A stretch of DNA of 44,006 nucleotides, taken from positions 1 to 44,006 of the forward strand of contig NZ_JAOQAH010000018.1 of NCBI RefSeq assembly GCF_025963695.1, given 5' to 3'. Of the stretch, positions 1-8,956 are shown piece after piece (within the stretch, counting starts at the first letter, position 1; every line of letters begins with the position of its first letter). The DNA comes from Segetibacter sp. (lineage in GTDB: Bacteria > Bacteroidota > Bacteroidia > Chitinophagales > Chitinophagaceae). The position numbers and the translations under genes are program-made. Below the pieces are notes generated by a model. The model made no database searches, had not been told where the DNA came from, and was given only the letters and a program-made list of their open reading frames with translations.

Positions 1-51
1 AACTTTCGACATTTATTAACGCACGCTTCCTCTTTTTAAACTTCTAATCCT

Positions 52-59
52 TACCTTTG
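52..59 (+). promoter_or_regulatory. Candidate -7 box upstream of fusA
   Basis: TACCTTTG matches the Bacteroidota -7 consensus TAnnTTTG. No convincing TTG is seen at the -33 spacing. If used, it would give fusA a leader of about 185 nt, which also contains a variant copy of the dispersed palindromic repeat at 161-185. It could instead belong to a gene outside the window. Confidence 0.35.
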
Positions 60-160
60 CGCCTCGAATCTAATTTCCCTTATTTCAGCATACATGTAAA
101 TAGGATTGCCGGTTACAAGTACTGCAATTGTATTTTTAAAAAGGTGAGAAAAGATTTTCA

Positions 161-185
161 GTACAAGGGAGTGACACAACAATGT
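161..185 (+). repeat. Diverged copy of the dispersed palindromic repeat
   Basis: GTACAAGGGAGTGACACAAC aligns with the fuller copies elsewhere (GTACAAGAGTGCGACGCAAC at 38835), with C-to-T and G-to-A changes at the CG positions. It lies in the untranslated leader of fusA. It is weaker than the other copies because the dyad has one mismatch. Confidence 0.45.
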
Positions 186-249
186 TCAATTAACAGTTCA
201 ATGTTGGTTACGTCAATAACAAGTCAATAACAATTACAAATAAAAAGTC

Positions 250-2400
250 ATGGGCGACTTAAGATATCAACGGAACTTCGGTATTGCCGCGCATATTGAT
301 GCCGGTAAGACAACGACTACAGAGCGAATTCTGTACTATACTGGTGTGAACCATAAAATTGGTGAAGTGCATGATGGCGCTGCTACAATGGATTGGATGG
401 CACAGGAGCAGGAGAGGGGTATTACCATTACTTCGGCTGCGACAACTTGTTTTTGGAATTTTCCTACCACGCAGGGTGTGAAAAATGACTTGACAAAATT
501 ATACAAATTCAACATTATTGATACTCCGGGTCACGTTGACTTTACTGTTGAGGTAGAGCGTTCGTTGCGTGTACTGGATGGTTTATTAGCGTTGTTCTGT
601 GCAGTTTCTGGGGTTGAACCTCAGTCAGAAACTGTATGGCGCCAGGCTAACAGGTATAAAGTACCAAGAATTGGTTTCGTAAACAAAATGGATCGTAGTG
701 GTGCAGACTTCTTAAACGTAGTTAAGCAGGTACGTGAAATGTTGGGCGCTAAAGCAGTTCCGCTTCAATTGCCAATTGGTGCTGAAGATCATTTTAAAGG
801 TGTGGTTGATTTGATTACCATGAAAGGAATTATCTGGGATGAAGAATCTCGCGGTATGACCTTTAAAGAAGTGCCTATTCCTGCGGATATGCAGGAAGAG
901 GTTGATCAATACCGCCAGGAGTTGATTGAGGCAGTTGCTGATTACGATGATAAATTATTGGAGAAATTCTTCGAAGATCCTAATACAATAACTGAGGAAG
1001 AAATTCATGAAGCTATTCGTAAAGCGACCATTGATCTTTCTATCATCCCCATGATGTGCGGCTCATCTTTTAAAAACAAAGGTGTACAAACAGCTTTAGA
1101 TGCGGTAGTAAGATATTTACCTGGTCCTTTGGATATTGCGGCTGTGAAAGGTACAAATCCCGATACTGGTGAAGAAGTGCTTCGTCACGCTGATCCAAAA
1201 GGTCCGTTTGCTGCATTGGCTTTCAAAATCATGACTGACCCATTCGTAGGTCGTCTTGCATTCTTCCGGGCTTATTCTGGTCGTTTGGACTCCGGTTCTT
1301 ATGTGTTGAACGTACGTACAGGAAAGAACGAGCGTATCAGCCGTATTATGCAGATGCACGCTAACAAGCAAAACCCGGTAGATTTCATCGAAGCTGGTGA
1401 TATCGGAGCTGCTGTTGGTTTCAAAGATATTAAGACTGGTGATACGCTTTGCGATGAGAAGTTTCCTGTAGCTCTTGAAAGTATGACTTTCCCTGAGCCG
1501 GTTATCTCTGTTGCAATTGAGCCTAAAACACAGGCGGACGTTGACAAAATGGGTATGGCGATTGCCAAACTGGTTGAAGAAGATCCTACACTTAGAGTGA
1601 AGACTGACGAGGAAACCGGCCAGACAATTCTTAGTGGAATGGGTGAATTACACCTTGAGATCATCGTAGACCGTATGCGTCGCGAATTTAAAGTCGAAAT
1701 TAACCAGGGTGCTCCCCAGGTTGCTTATAAAGAAGCTTTCACTCAAAAAGTGGAGCATAGAGAGACCCTAAAAAAGCAAACAGGTGGTCGTGGTAAATTC
1801 GCTGATATCGTGTTCGAGATCGGACCCGCAGATGAAGAATTTTTAAAAGAAGGAAAAGGAAGCTACCAATTTGTAAATGACATTTTTGGTGGATCTATCC
1901 CTCGTGAATTTGTTCCTGCAATCCAAAAAGGTTTCGAGCAATCAATGAACACTGGTGTGCTTGCAGCTTACCCTGTTGAAAGCATGAAAGTGCGCGTATT
2001 CGATGGTTCATTCCACGCAGTTGACTCTGATGCCATGTCGTTTGAGCTTTGTGCTCGCCAGGCATTCCGTGCTGCTGGTAAAAAAGCCAAGCCGGTATTA
2101 CTTGAACCAATCATGAAAGTTGAGGTAACTACACCAGACCAATACATGGGTGATGTAACAGGTGACCTTAACCGTCGTCGTGGTATGTTGGAAGGTATGG
2201 ATAGCCGTGCAGGTTTGCAGGTTATCAAGGCTAAAGTTCCACTGAGCGAAATGTTTGGTTATGTAACCCAACTTCGTTCCCTGTCTTCTGGCCGTGCAAC
2301 TTCAACGATGGAGTTCAGCAATTACAATCCAGCTCCAAATAACGTTGCTGAGACTGTAATGTCTAAGCAGAAAGGTAAATTGAAAGTAGAAGAAGAATAA
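250..2400 (+). CDS. fusA: Translation elongation factor G
   Basis: EF-G is the GTPase that drives tRNA-mRNA translocation on the ribosome. The 716-residue protein has the usual family length. All GTPase motifs are visible: G1 AHIDAGKTT at 14-22, G2 RGITITSA at about 56-63, G3 DTPGHVDF at 91-98, G4 NKMD at 145-148, and GSSFKNKG for G5. The EF-G domains II-V follow and end in a lysine/glutamate-rich tail. There is a short insertion around residues 70-86 between G2 and G3. The gene starts at an ATG with no Shine-Dalgarno sequence, normal for Bacteroidota. It stands alone: 249 nt of apparently non-coding DNA precede it and a terminator follows at once, so it is not followed by rpsJ and not closely preceded by rpsG as in a typical str operon. 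It looks like a full, functional EF-G; a second copy elsewhere in the genome cannot be excluded. Confidence 0.97.
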   Translation: MGDLRYQRNFGIAAHIDAGKTTTTERILYYTGVNHKIGEVHDGAATMDWMAQEQERGITITSAATTCFWNFPTTQGVKNDLTKLYKFNIIDTPGHVDFTVEVERSLRVLDGLLALFCAVSGVEPQSETVWRQANRYKVPRIGFVNKMDRSGADFLNVVKQVREMLGAKAVPLQLPIGAEDHFKGVVDLITMKGIIWDEESRGMTFKEVPIPADMQEEVDQYRQELIEAVADYDDKLLEKFFEDPNTITEEEIHEAIRKATIDLSIIPMMCGSSFKNKGVQTALDAVVRYLPGPLDIAAVKGTNPDTGEEVLRHADPKGPFAALAFKIMTDPFVGRLAFFRAYSGRLDSGSYVLNVRTGKNERISRIMQMHANKQNPVDFIEAGDIGAAVGFKDIKTGDTLCDEKFPVALESMTFPEPVISVAIEPKTQADVDKMGMAIAKLVEEDPTLRVKTDEETGQTILSGMGELHLEIIVDRMRREFKVEINQGAPQVAYKEAFTQKVEHRETLKKQTGGRGKFADIVFEIGPADEEFLKEGKGSYQFVNDIFGGSIPREFVPAIQKGFEQSMNTGVLAAYPVESMKVRVFDGSFHAVDSDAMSFELCARQAFRAAGKKAKPVLLEPIMKVEVTTPDQYMGDVTGDLNRRRGMLEGMDSRAGLQVIKAKVPLSEMFGYVTQLRSLSSGRATSTMEFSNYNPAPNNVAETVMSKQKGKLKVEEE

Positions 2401-2424
2401 CTCTTTTAATGGTGGATTATATTT

Positions 2425-2453
2425 AAGCCCCGCTGGTAAAGCGGGGCTTTTTT
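2425..2453 (+). terminator. Rho-independent terminator of fusA
   Basis: AAGCCCCGC (2425-2433) pairs with GCGGGGCTT (2441-2449) across a 7-nt loop, followed by a T run. It lies 25 nt after the fusA stop. Confidence 0.92.
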
Positions 2454-2507
2454 GTGTCGTTTTGGTGATTCTAATAATACCATCATCTGCATTTCATAGC
2501 GGCGTGG

Positions 2508-2518
2508 TTGCGTCGCAA
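2508..2518 (-). repeat. Dispersed palindromic repeat, copy 1
   Basis: TTGCGTCGCAA core, an odd palindrome. Here the dyad extends outwards (GTGGTTGCG-T-CGCAATCAC, 2504-2522, one wobble pair). It lies between the fusA terminator and the convergent malQ terminator. Confidence 0.75.
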
Positions 2519-2593
2519 TCACTTCATCTGTTGTCAATTAAACATCTTCAGTTTTTACTAAAAGGGTGCCGAAAAACCAGATAGTTTCGGCGA

Positions 2594-2637
2594 GGCATAA
2601 AAAAAACTCCTGCCGCTTTGCAGGAGTTTTTTATGCC
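2594..2637. terminator. Bidirectional terminator between fusA and malQ
   Basis: A near-perfect palindrome: GGCATA and an A run, then ACTCCTG, a short loop, CAGGAGT, a T run and TATGCC. It has an A run upstream and a T run downstream, so it can act on both strands. The main expected client is the treZ-treY-malQ transcript ending at 2657. Confidence 0.88.
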
Positions 2638-2656
2638 AGTTTAAGTATTGCATTAT

Positions 2657-4165
2657 TTAGACTCTGTTATACATTATCGTCCATTCCTTAAGTAAGTTTT
2701 CCGCATCCCCGGTTACCTGGTTTGGCATCAAACGCCACTGCCAGTTATTGTCACCAGAGGCAGGGGTATTCATTCGGGCTATTTCATCGAGACCTAATAC
2801 ATCCTGAATAGGTAAAATGGCAATGTTTGCAACAGAAGCATACGCAAGGCGGCCAAAAGTTACCGGTATGTCGTCTTCAGTTAATGACCTTCCGACATAC
2901 TGTTCAATTTGCTGCTGGTTTTTGTTTCCTTCCTGCCGGTACCAACCTCGAATTGTGTTGTTGTCGTGGGTGCCTGTGTAAGCCACAAAGTTTTCAGCAT
3001 AGTTATGTGGAATGTAAGGGTTCTGAGGCATGCCTTTACCAAAAGCGAACTGCAAAACTTTCATTCCCGGGAATGCAAATTCATCTCTCAATTCATATAC
3101 TGCATCATTGATCTCTCCGAGATCCTCAGCTATAAAAGGAACTTTGCCAAGCGCTTTATTTACAGCCTTAAACAGGTCACCCCGTGGCCCAGGCTTCCAT
3201 GTTCCTTTTTTTGCAGTTTCTTCATCTGCGCCAACTTCCCAATAATCTGCAAAGGCTCTAAAGTGGTCAAGTCGCAATATGTCAAACAGTTCAAGGTTCT
3301 TTTTAAAGCGTTCTATCCACCAGTCATAATTGTGTTGTTTTAAAACATCCCACAAAAAAACCGGCATACCCCAAAGCTGACCATCTTCACTAAATGCATC
3401 TGGTGGCACCCCAGCTACGCCAATCATATTTCCATTCGCGTCAAGGCTAAAAATATCTCGGTGAGACCAAACATCAACCGAATCGTAACTGACATAAAAA
3501 GGAAGATCGCCGAAAAGTTTTATGTTTAAGCTGTTGCAGTACTTTCTTAACTCGTGCCATTGCTTAAAGAAAAGGAATTGAAGAAACTTTGTTTTATCTA
3601 CGTCATCCTTATTTTCTGTTACGATTTTTTTTATAGCCGCCTTATCTCTAAGCTTATAGTCGTCGCTCCACCTGAACCATGGCTGACTTTCATTTTGCTT
3701 TTTTAGCAGCATATATAGGGCAAAGTCATCCATCCAGTAGGCTTCTTTTTCACAAAACCTTGTAAAGTCGGCTTCCAAAATCTTTCCTTTCCCCTGTTTG
3801 AAGTTTTGCCATGCCTTCTCAAAAATTTCTGCTTTAACCCGTTCTACTTCAGCAAAGTCGGTTTTTCCTGCCTGTGGTAAATGGTATTGCTTAATATCTT
3901 CACCATCCAATAGATCATCCTTAACGAGTAATTCGGGGCTTATCAAAAGAGTGTTACCAGCCCTGCTACTGATAGAACTATAAGGGGAATACCCCTGTCC
4001 CTGCTCAATTGGATTTAGCGGAAGCAGTTGCCAGTATTTTTGGTTGCTACGGTTTAAGAAGTCAGCAAAGGCGCATGCTTCAGGACCCAGATCACCAATT
4101 CCAAATGGAGATGCAAGAGAAGATATATGAAGCAGGATACCCGCCCCTCTTTTATTTTCGGTCAT
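2657..4165 (-). CDS. malQ: 4-alpha-glucanotransferase (amylomaltase, GH77)
   Basis: MalQ transfers maltodextrin segments between alpha-1,4-glucans in the cytoplasm, releasing glucose and lengthening acceptors. The 502 residues match short bacterial amylomaltases. The N-terminus carries the GH77 signature (GILLHISSLASPFGIGDLG, residues 9-27). Catalytic residues fall where expected: nucleophile D300 in DILRLDHFRAF, acid/base E347 in FIAEDLGE, and D401 in YTGTHDNNT. The ATG lies 2 nt after the treY stop, so it is translated from the same transcript as treZ and treY and is the last gene before the terminator at 2594-2637. In this setting it probably recycles the short dextrins that TreY cannot use. 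No lesion or missing residue is seen. Confidence 0.95.
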   Translation of the reverse strand: MTENKRGAGILLHISSLASPFGIGDLGPEACAFADFLNRSNQKYWQLLPLNPIEQGQGYSPYSSISSRAGNTLLISPELLVKDDLLDGEDIKQYHLPQAGKTDFAEVERVKAEIFEKAWQNFKQGKGKILEADFTRFCEKEAYWMDDFALYMLLKKQNESQPWFRWSDDYKLRDKAAIKKIVTENKDDVDKTKFLQFLFFKQWHELRKYCNSLNIKLFGDLPFYVSYDSVDVWSHRDIFSLDANGNMIGVAGVPPDAFSEDGQLWGMPVFLWDVLKQHNYDWWIERFKKNLELFDILRLDHFRAFADYWEVGADEETAKKGTWKPGPRGDLFKAVNKALGKVPFIAEDLGEINDAVYELRDEFAFPGMKVLQFAFGKGMPQNPYIPHNYAENFVAYTGTHDNNTIRGWYRQEGNKNQQQIEQYVGRSLTEDDIPVTFGRLAYASVANIAILPIQDVLGLDEIARMNTPASGDNNWQWRLMPNQVTGDAENLLKEWTIMYNRV

Positions 4166-4167
4166 AA

Positions 4168-6888
4168 TTATTTTGATTTAAGTACTGCCAGCGGCAGGCA
4201 TTTAAAAATTTCTTTAAGGGCTATTTCTTTTTGATGGGTTCCAGCTTTTTTTAAAAAAAGATGTTGATAACTGGTGGGAGCTTCTGTTGGTAAAACAATT
4301 CGGGTATCCTTCCAATCAACAGCTAGTATTTCCTGCTGTTGCTGCTTGCACAGGCAGGCAAGATGGAGTGGAACAGCAATTACGTACCAATTGTTTTGAA
4401 GATGGCGGGCATAAGCAAGTACGTTTGAAGCATATTCTCCATCGACCGTTAAAGGAATATATTCGGCATGGGCAAAAAACTTGTCATTTTCTTTGCGCTC
4501 GTTCAATAAAGCATGCGTCAGCCATAACTTAATTTTCGCGCTGTACCTATTTTCCCATAAATGCGACATCAGGTTTTCATGTTCTTCGTTTGCCTGTGCC
4601 TCCAATTCATTCATTAATTGCTGCCGGAGTTCATAATCTACCGGCCTTCGATTGTCGGGATCTACAAGGCTAAAATCCCAAAATTCTGTTCCCTGGTAAA
4701 CATCCGGAATACCGGGTGCAGTAAACTTAACAAGTACTTGTGCAAGTGAGTTAACAACTCCAAAGTCTGAAAGCTTTTTATGGAATTTTTCGAAATTCTT
4801 CCAAAAAGGGGTGTTTGTATCCAATAGTTTTACAGCAAAATCTTTTGTCGCTGCTTCGTATTCTTCGTTGGGCGTTGTCCAGTTAGAATGCGTCTTTGCT
4901 TCGCGCAGAGCTTTCTGTAAATATTCCTGAACCCGGTTTTTAAAGTCGTCGTCCCCTTGGGTAGGCATAGGGTAAGCTCCAACAAGCGTTTGATAAATCA
5001 AGTATTCATCGTTCGCATCGGGCTTGCCTTGTTCTTTTAATTCTTTATTTAATTCCTTCCATTCTTTTACAGCAGACAGCCATTCGTCGGGTAGATCGGT
5101 TAGTACATTTAATCTTGCCCGAACATCTTCGCCACGTTTTGTATCGTGCGTAGATGTTCCATTCATACTTAGCGGCCACTTTTCCTGCCGGTCAAGCATC
5201 TTTTGATGGAACTCTTCAGGGCTGTTACCAAAAGCTTCAGGAGAATCGCCGACTTCGTTATGACCAATAAAACGATTGTAGGTGTACATTAAAGTGTCTT
5301 CAACCCCTTTGGCCATAAGTGGACCGGTAAATTGCATACATCTTTGATAAAACCTGAGGGCTCGTGCATTGTACGCTTTGTCACCTTCTTTCGGCCGGTG
5401 TAGCAATGCAGTTTCGAGCAGAGGAATGGCGGTAGCGAGTTCCGGTTTGCTTTGCTTTATCCTATTTAAGATGTCTTGAACGTCTCCGGCTTCAGTTTCA
5501 TCTAACGGAAGTCTGTTACCGTAATATCTATATACCGGACATTGAATAAGAAATTCACCAATTGCTTCTTTCAGTATTTCAGGCGTAGCCTTGCTTAACT
5601 CATTATCCTCCACCAAATTCATGTCTTCGAAAAGATGGTGCAGGTTTGATAATTCGCCGCCCATATTCTCATGCAGAATATAAGATTTCTTGTCGTGCAG
5701 TTGCTGGTGAATTGACCTGTCATCCTTTACCAGGTTCTTATAATATTCTGTAAAATCGTTTTCACTCGCTTTGTTTGTAAATGCATTATTTACTATTCCA
5801 AGAAAATCATATCCAGTGTTTCCTTCAATTGGCCAATAGCCAGGTAGGCCCTCACCCGGTTCCAGAATTTTTTCAACCACTATATACGTTTCTTCGCCCA
5901 CCAGCTCTCTTAACTGCTGTAAATATCGGGTTGGATCAAAAAGGCCATCTATATGATCAATTCTTAATCCCTGGAACACACCTTTATCCAGCAATTCCTT
6001 AATGTATTTGTGATAATACAAAAAGACGTCATTGTCCTGCATGTTGAGGCATATCAAGCCATTAACTGTAAAAAAGCGCCTGAAGTTGATTTTGTGATCG
6101 GTCTTTTGCCAATTCACCAATTGATATACCTGCTCGTCTGCGATCTTCCTGATCACTTCTTGATCCTCGTTTACTTTTTGCAGGCAGCTTTCCAGGTAGC
6201 CTTTAGTCGTTTCGTTTTTAACCAAAGCACTTAACTGTAGTTGAAACTCGTGCAAAGTCTCTTTATACGCTTCGGGTTCTTCTGACCGTTGAATGTCTTT
6301 GACCTGGTCTAGTAACTGTTGTACTGCCTGGTTTGGTTCACCAGCCCCTGCCTGCAGGATGGTGATATAAGAACGCAGCCTTAGCGGGTAAGTACTATCA
6401 TAATATTTTAAAACAAATCGTGGTTCTTCGAAAGATACTTTGAGCTCCCCATTTTTTATCACCTCCTGTAATGGACTGCCTAAAAACGGGATCATTATTT
6501 TACCATGATAAATCTTACCCGTCCATGGCACGTCAAAGAATGAAGCATACACCGATTTTTGGCCTTTCTCCAATACATCTTTTAACCATGGATTGTTGGG
6601 ATCAAAGGCCATGTGATTGGGGACAATGTCCTGTAGCCATTTTATCCCTAATTCCTTCAGCCTTTGGCTAATAGTAAATAGTTGCGCTTCAGTACCTATT
6701 TCAGGATTTATTTTATGGGGATTAACGCCATCGTACCCATGTACACTTCCAGGCGTTGCTTCAAAAACAGGTGAAGCATAAATAGTTCCCACACCCAGTT
6801 TGGTCAAATAAGGAATAATCTTTTCAAAATCTGAAAATGTAAAGTCTTTATGAAATTGGAGACGATATGTAGATATTGGATTATGCAT
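4168..6888 (-). CDS. treY: Maltooligosyltrehalose synthase (GH13)
   Basis: TreY isomerises the reducing-end alpha-1,4 bond of a maltodextrin to an alpha-1,1 bond, making maltooligosyltrehalose. The 906 residues are somewhat longer than many TreY proteins (about 700-850). The N-terminus shows the family signature STYRLQFHKDFTF and YASPVFEATPGSVHGYD. The nucleophile motif GLRIDHIDGL contains D311, the acid/base is E339 in YIVVEK, and the third acid lies in GTSTHDTKRGEDVR. The middle region (about 180-250) is a helical insertion typical of this family. The start overlaps the treZ stop by 8 nt (ATGCATAA), and malQ begins 2 nt after this gene ends, so translation of the three is probably coupled. 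The GTSTHDTKRGED stretch separates it clearly from ordinary alpha-amylases. Confidence 0.95.
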   Translation of the reverse strand: MHNPISTYRLQFHKDFTFSDFEKIIPYLTKLGVGTIYASPVFEATPGSVHGYDGVNPHKINPEIGTEAQLFTISQRLKELGIKWLQDIVPNHMAFDPNNPWLKDVLEKGQKSVYASFFDVPWTGKIYHGKIMIPFLGSPLQEVIKNGELKVSFEEPRFVLKYYDSTYPLRLRSYITILQAGAGEPNQAVQQLLDQVKDIQRSEEPEAYKETLHEFQLQLSALVKNETTKGYLESCLQKVNEDQEVIRKIADEQVYQLVNWQKTDHKINFRRFFTVNGLICLNMQDNDVFLYYHKYIKELLDKGVFQGLRIDHIDGLFDPTRYLQQLRELVGEETYIVVEKILEPGEGLPGYWPIEGNTGYDFLGIVNNAFTNKASENDFTEYYKNLVKDDRSIHQQLHDKKSYILHENMGGELSNLHHLFEDMNLVEDNELSKATPEILKEAIGEFLIQCPVYRYYGNRLPLDETEAGDVQDILNRIKQSKPELATAIPLLETALLHRPKEGDKAYNARALRFYQRCMQFTGPLMAKGVEDTLMYTYNRFIGHNEVGDSPEAFGNSPEEFHQKMLDRQEKWPLSMNGTSTHDTKRGEDVRARLNVLTDLPDEWLSAVKEWKELNKELKEQGKPDANDEYLIYQTLVGAYPMPTQGDDDFKNRVQEYLQKALREAKTHSNWTTPNEEYEAATKDFAVKLLDTNTPFWKNFEKFHKKLSDFGVVNSLAQVLVKFTAPGIPDVYQGTEFWDFSLVDPDNRRPVDYELRQQLMNELEAQANEEHENLMSHLWENRYSAKIKLWLTHALLNERKENDKFFAHAEYIPLTVDGEYASNVLAYARHLQNNWYVIAVPLHLACLCKQQQQEILAVDWKDTRIVLPTEAPTSYQHLFLKKAGTHQKEIALKEIFKCLPLAVLKSK

Positions 6889-8719
6889 GACTGTTCTTAT
6901 AAATTAAAATGGATTCTGGCTGAATGGTAACTGCCGCGCCACTAAGATTTTCACTAGTTGCTGGACCGTTCCAAATTGCGTCGGCAGAGTTCAATAGCTT
7001 TTTCCATTCGTTTTTAAATGTAGGCAGTGTTGCCTGTTGCTGTACTTTCGAAAAATTCATGAGGCACAAAATGTGTTCACCTTCGTGCCAGCGGTGCAAC
7101 AAAAGCGTTTGATTCTGCTCGTTTTCTTCCACATTCAGTTGGTTTCTGCTTAAATGCTTTAAAGCGGGTTCTTGCTTTCTCAAGCTAATCAGCGTCTTGT
7201 AGAACTCAAGCATTGTCTTATGTTTAGGCTGTTTCAATAAATCCCATTGAAGCTTCGATTCTTCAAACGTTTTTTCGTCTACCGGATCGGGCGCTTCGCC
7301 TTGCGAATGAAACGCAGCAAATTCAGCTTTCCTTCCTTTTCTAACAGCATCTGCCAAGTCAGGATCGGTATGACTTACAAAATATAGAAATGGATGTGGC
7401 TCGCTGTACTCTTCACCCATAAACAACATTGGCAGGTACGGGCTTACTATTACTGCAGCCGCCATTAATTTTTGCATTTCAAAGCTTACCAGTGAACTGG
7501 TTCGTTCACCCAGCATTCGGTTTCCAACCTGGTCGTGATTTTGAGAAAAGACTACAAATTGTTTTCCCGCATTATTCTCTGCTTTTATTCCAAAGGTTTT
7601 CTTTCTGTGAGGAGAGTATTGCCCATCGAAAACATAGGCATCTCTGTAAGACTTGGCAAGATGCGCCAACCCATTAAAGTCACTATAATAGCCACTTCTT
7701 GATTCACCTGCTGTAACTCTTAAAGCGTGATGGAACTCATCCACCCACTGTCCATCCATTCCGAAACCCTGCTGCTCCAAAGGGTTGATGAAACGATTAT
7801 CGTTGAGGTCAAGTTCTACTATTAAATAATGTGTACGTCCTGTTGCCGCCATCAGCTTATTGACGTGTTGTTTTATCTCCCGCAGAATATGGGTTGCACT
7901 AAAGTCTTTGATGGCATGAACTGCATCCATCCGCAGCGCATCAATGTGAAAATCGCGGAACCACATCAGCACATTTTCTACAAAGTATTTTCTAACTCCG
8001 TCGCACCACTCATCGTCAAAGTTTATAGCATTACCCCAGGGAGTATTGTACTTATCTGTAAAGTAAGGGCCGAAAGCACCGAGGTAGTTTCCCTCAGGCC
8101 CCAGGTGGTTGTAAACCACGTCAAGGATAACTGCAATGCCAATATCGTGGCAAGCTTGCACCAGGTGTTTCAACCCGTTTGCGCCGCCATAAGTATTTTG
8201 AACAGCATAAGGAAAAACTCCGTCATAACCCCAATTTCTTCCGCCAGGAAACTGCGAGACCGGCATAATCTCTATGGCATTTATGCCCAGTTCTTTTAAA
8301 TAGGGCAACTTTTCTTCCAAAGCAGCAAACGTTCCCTTGTTGGTAAACGTTCCCGTATGCAATTCGTACAACACATAATCTTCCAGCGGCAAATTATTCC
8401 AGTTGTTGTTGTTCCATTTGAATTGCTGAATGTCCACTGCTTCTGAAAAACCATGCACGCCTTCGGGCTGACTTACAGATGCAGGGTCGGGAAAAACCTT
8501 GTCTTCTCCCAGCGAAACTTTGTATAAGTCTCCTACTTTAATCTCTTTTGTGACCGTTTTCCAATATCCGAAATCGTCCTTTGTAAGTTTAACAGTCTTA
8601 TTGTTTTGTAAAATGATTTGAACATCCCCGAGCAGAGGCGCCCAAATGGCTACGTCTGCTTCACCTCTGTCATTAAAATTTACTCCTAATGATCTTCTAT
8701 TAATGTCTGTTTGAATCAT
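6881..8719 (-). CDS. treZ: Malto-oligosyltrehalose trehalohydrolase (GH13)
   Basis: TreZ hydrolyses the alpha-1,4 bond next to the terminal trehalose unit of maltooligosyltrehalose and releases free trehalose. The 612-residue protein starts with a CBM48-like beta domain (about 10-90), then a GH13 barrel. GH13 motifs are clear: DVVYNHLGPEGN, nucleophile D265 in ALRMDAVHAI, acid/base E302 in LIVELDLNDNR, and D396 in FSQNHDQVGNR, followed by the GERTSSLVSFE segment of the family. It heads the treZ-treY-malQ run and overlaps treY by 8 nt. The 237-nt gap to glgX upstream holds two copies of the dispersed palindromic repeat in opposite orientation, so treZ may have its own promoter there. The more common LIAESDLND motif reads LIVELDLND here, but the catalytic Glu is kept. 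Confidence 0.95.
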   Translation of the reverse strand: MIQTDINRRSLGVNFNDRGEADVAIWAPLLGDVQIILQNNKTVKLTKDDFGYWKTVTKEIKVGDLYKVSLGEDKVFPDPASVSQPEGVHGFSEAVDIQQFKWNNNNWNNLPLEDYVLYELHTGTFTNKGTFAALEEKLPYLKELGINAIEIMPVSQFPGGRNWGYDGVFPYAVQNTYGGANGLKHLVQACHDIGIAVILDVVYNHLGPEGNYLGAFGPYFTDKYNTPWGNAINFDDEWCDGVRKYFVENVLMWFRDFHIDALRMDAVHAIKDFSATHILREIKQHVNKLMAATGRTHYLIVELDLNDNRFINPLEQQGFGMDGQWVDEFHHALRVTAGESRSGYYSDFNGLAHLAKSYRDAYVFDGQYSPHRKKTFGIKAENNAGKQFVVFSQNHDQVGNRMLGERTSSLVSFEMQKLMAAAVIVSPYLPMLFMGEEYSEPHPFLYFVSHTDPDLADAVRKGRKAEFAAFHSQGEAPDPVDEKTFEESKLQWDLLKQPKHKTMLEFYKTLISLRKQEPALKHLSRNQLNVEENEQNQTLLLHRWHEGEHILCLMNFSKVQQQATLPTFKNEWKKLLNSADAIWNGPATSENLSGAAVTIQPESILIYKNSHA

Positions 8720-8786
8720 GGGTTTTATACTTCTCTATTAACCATTTTTGTTTTTGTGTAAGGGCTGCCGTTCACTATCAGCCCCG

Positions 8787-8806
8787 GTTGTGTCACTCAC
8801 TTTTAC
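8787..8806 (-). repeat. Variant copy of the dispersed palindromic repeat (TGTGTCACT form)
   Basis: Read on the minus strand this is GTAAAAGTGAGTGACACAAC, aligning with the GTACAAGAGTGCGACGCAAC form. It lies in the treZ-glgX gap, about 80 nt from a standard copy in the opposite orientation. Confidence 0.5.
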
Positions 8807-8875
8807 TGTATCTTTTCAAATCATCGTCTTTCCACATCATGCTTCCGGCTGAAAAAAGAAAATAATGTTGAAGAG

Positions 8876-8885
8876 TGCGACGCAA
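8876..8885 (+). repeat. Dispersed palindromic repeat, copy 2
   Basis: AGAGTGCGACGCAAGAATGC in the treZ-glgX gap. The downstream flank (GCTTAATAGTAGCAATACAG) resembles the flank of the copy at 19277 and, in part, that at 22352, which shows that the repeat unit extends beyond the palindrome. Confidence 0.75.
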
Positions 8886-8956
8886 GAATGCTTAATAGTA
8901 GCAATACAGTATTGGCTCCCGTATAAAAATTACGATCAAAAACCGCTGAACTATAA

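Noticed and set aside
1117..2228. Minus-strand frames inside fusA and similar frames opposite other large genes
   Set aside because: They are shadows of well-supported genes with no protein-family character.
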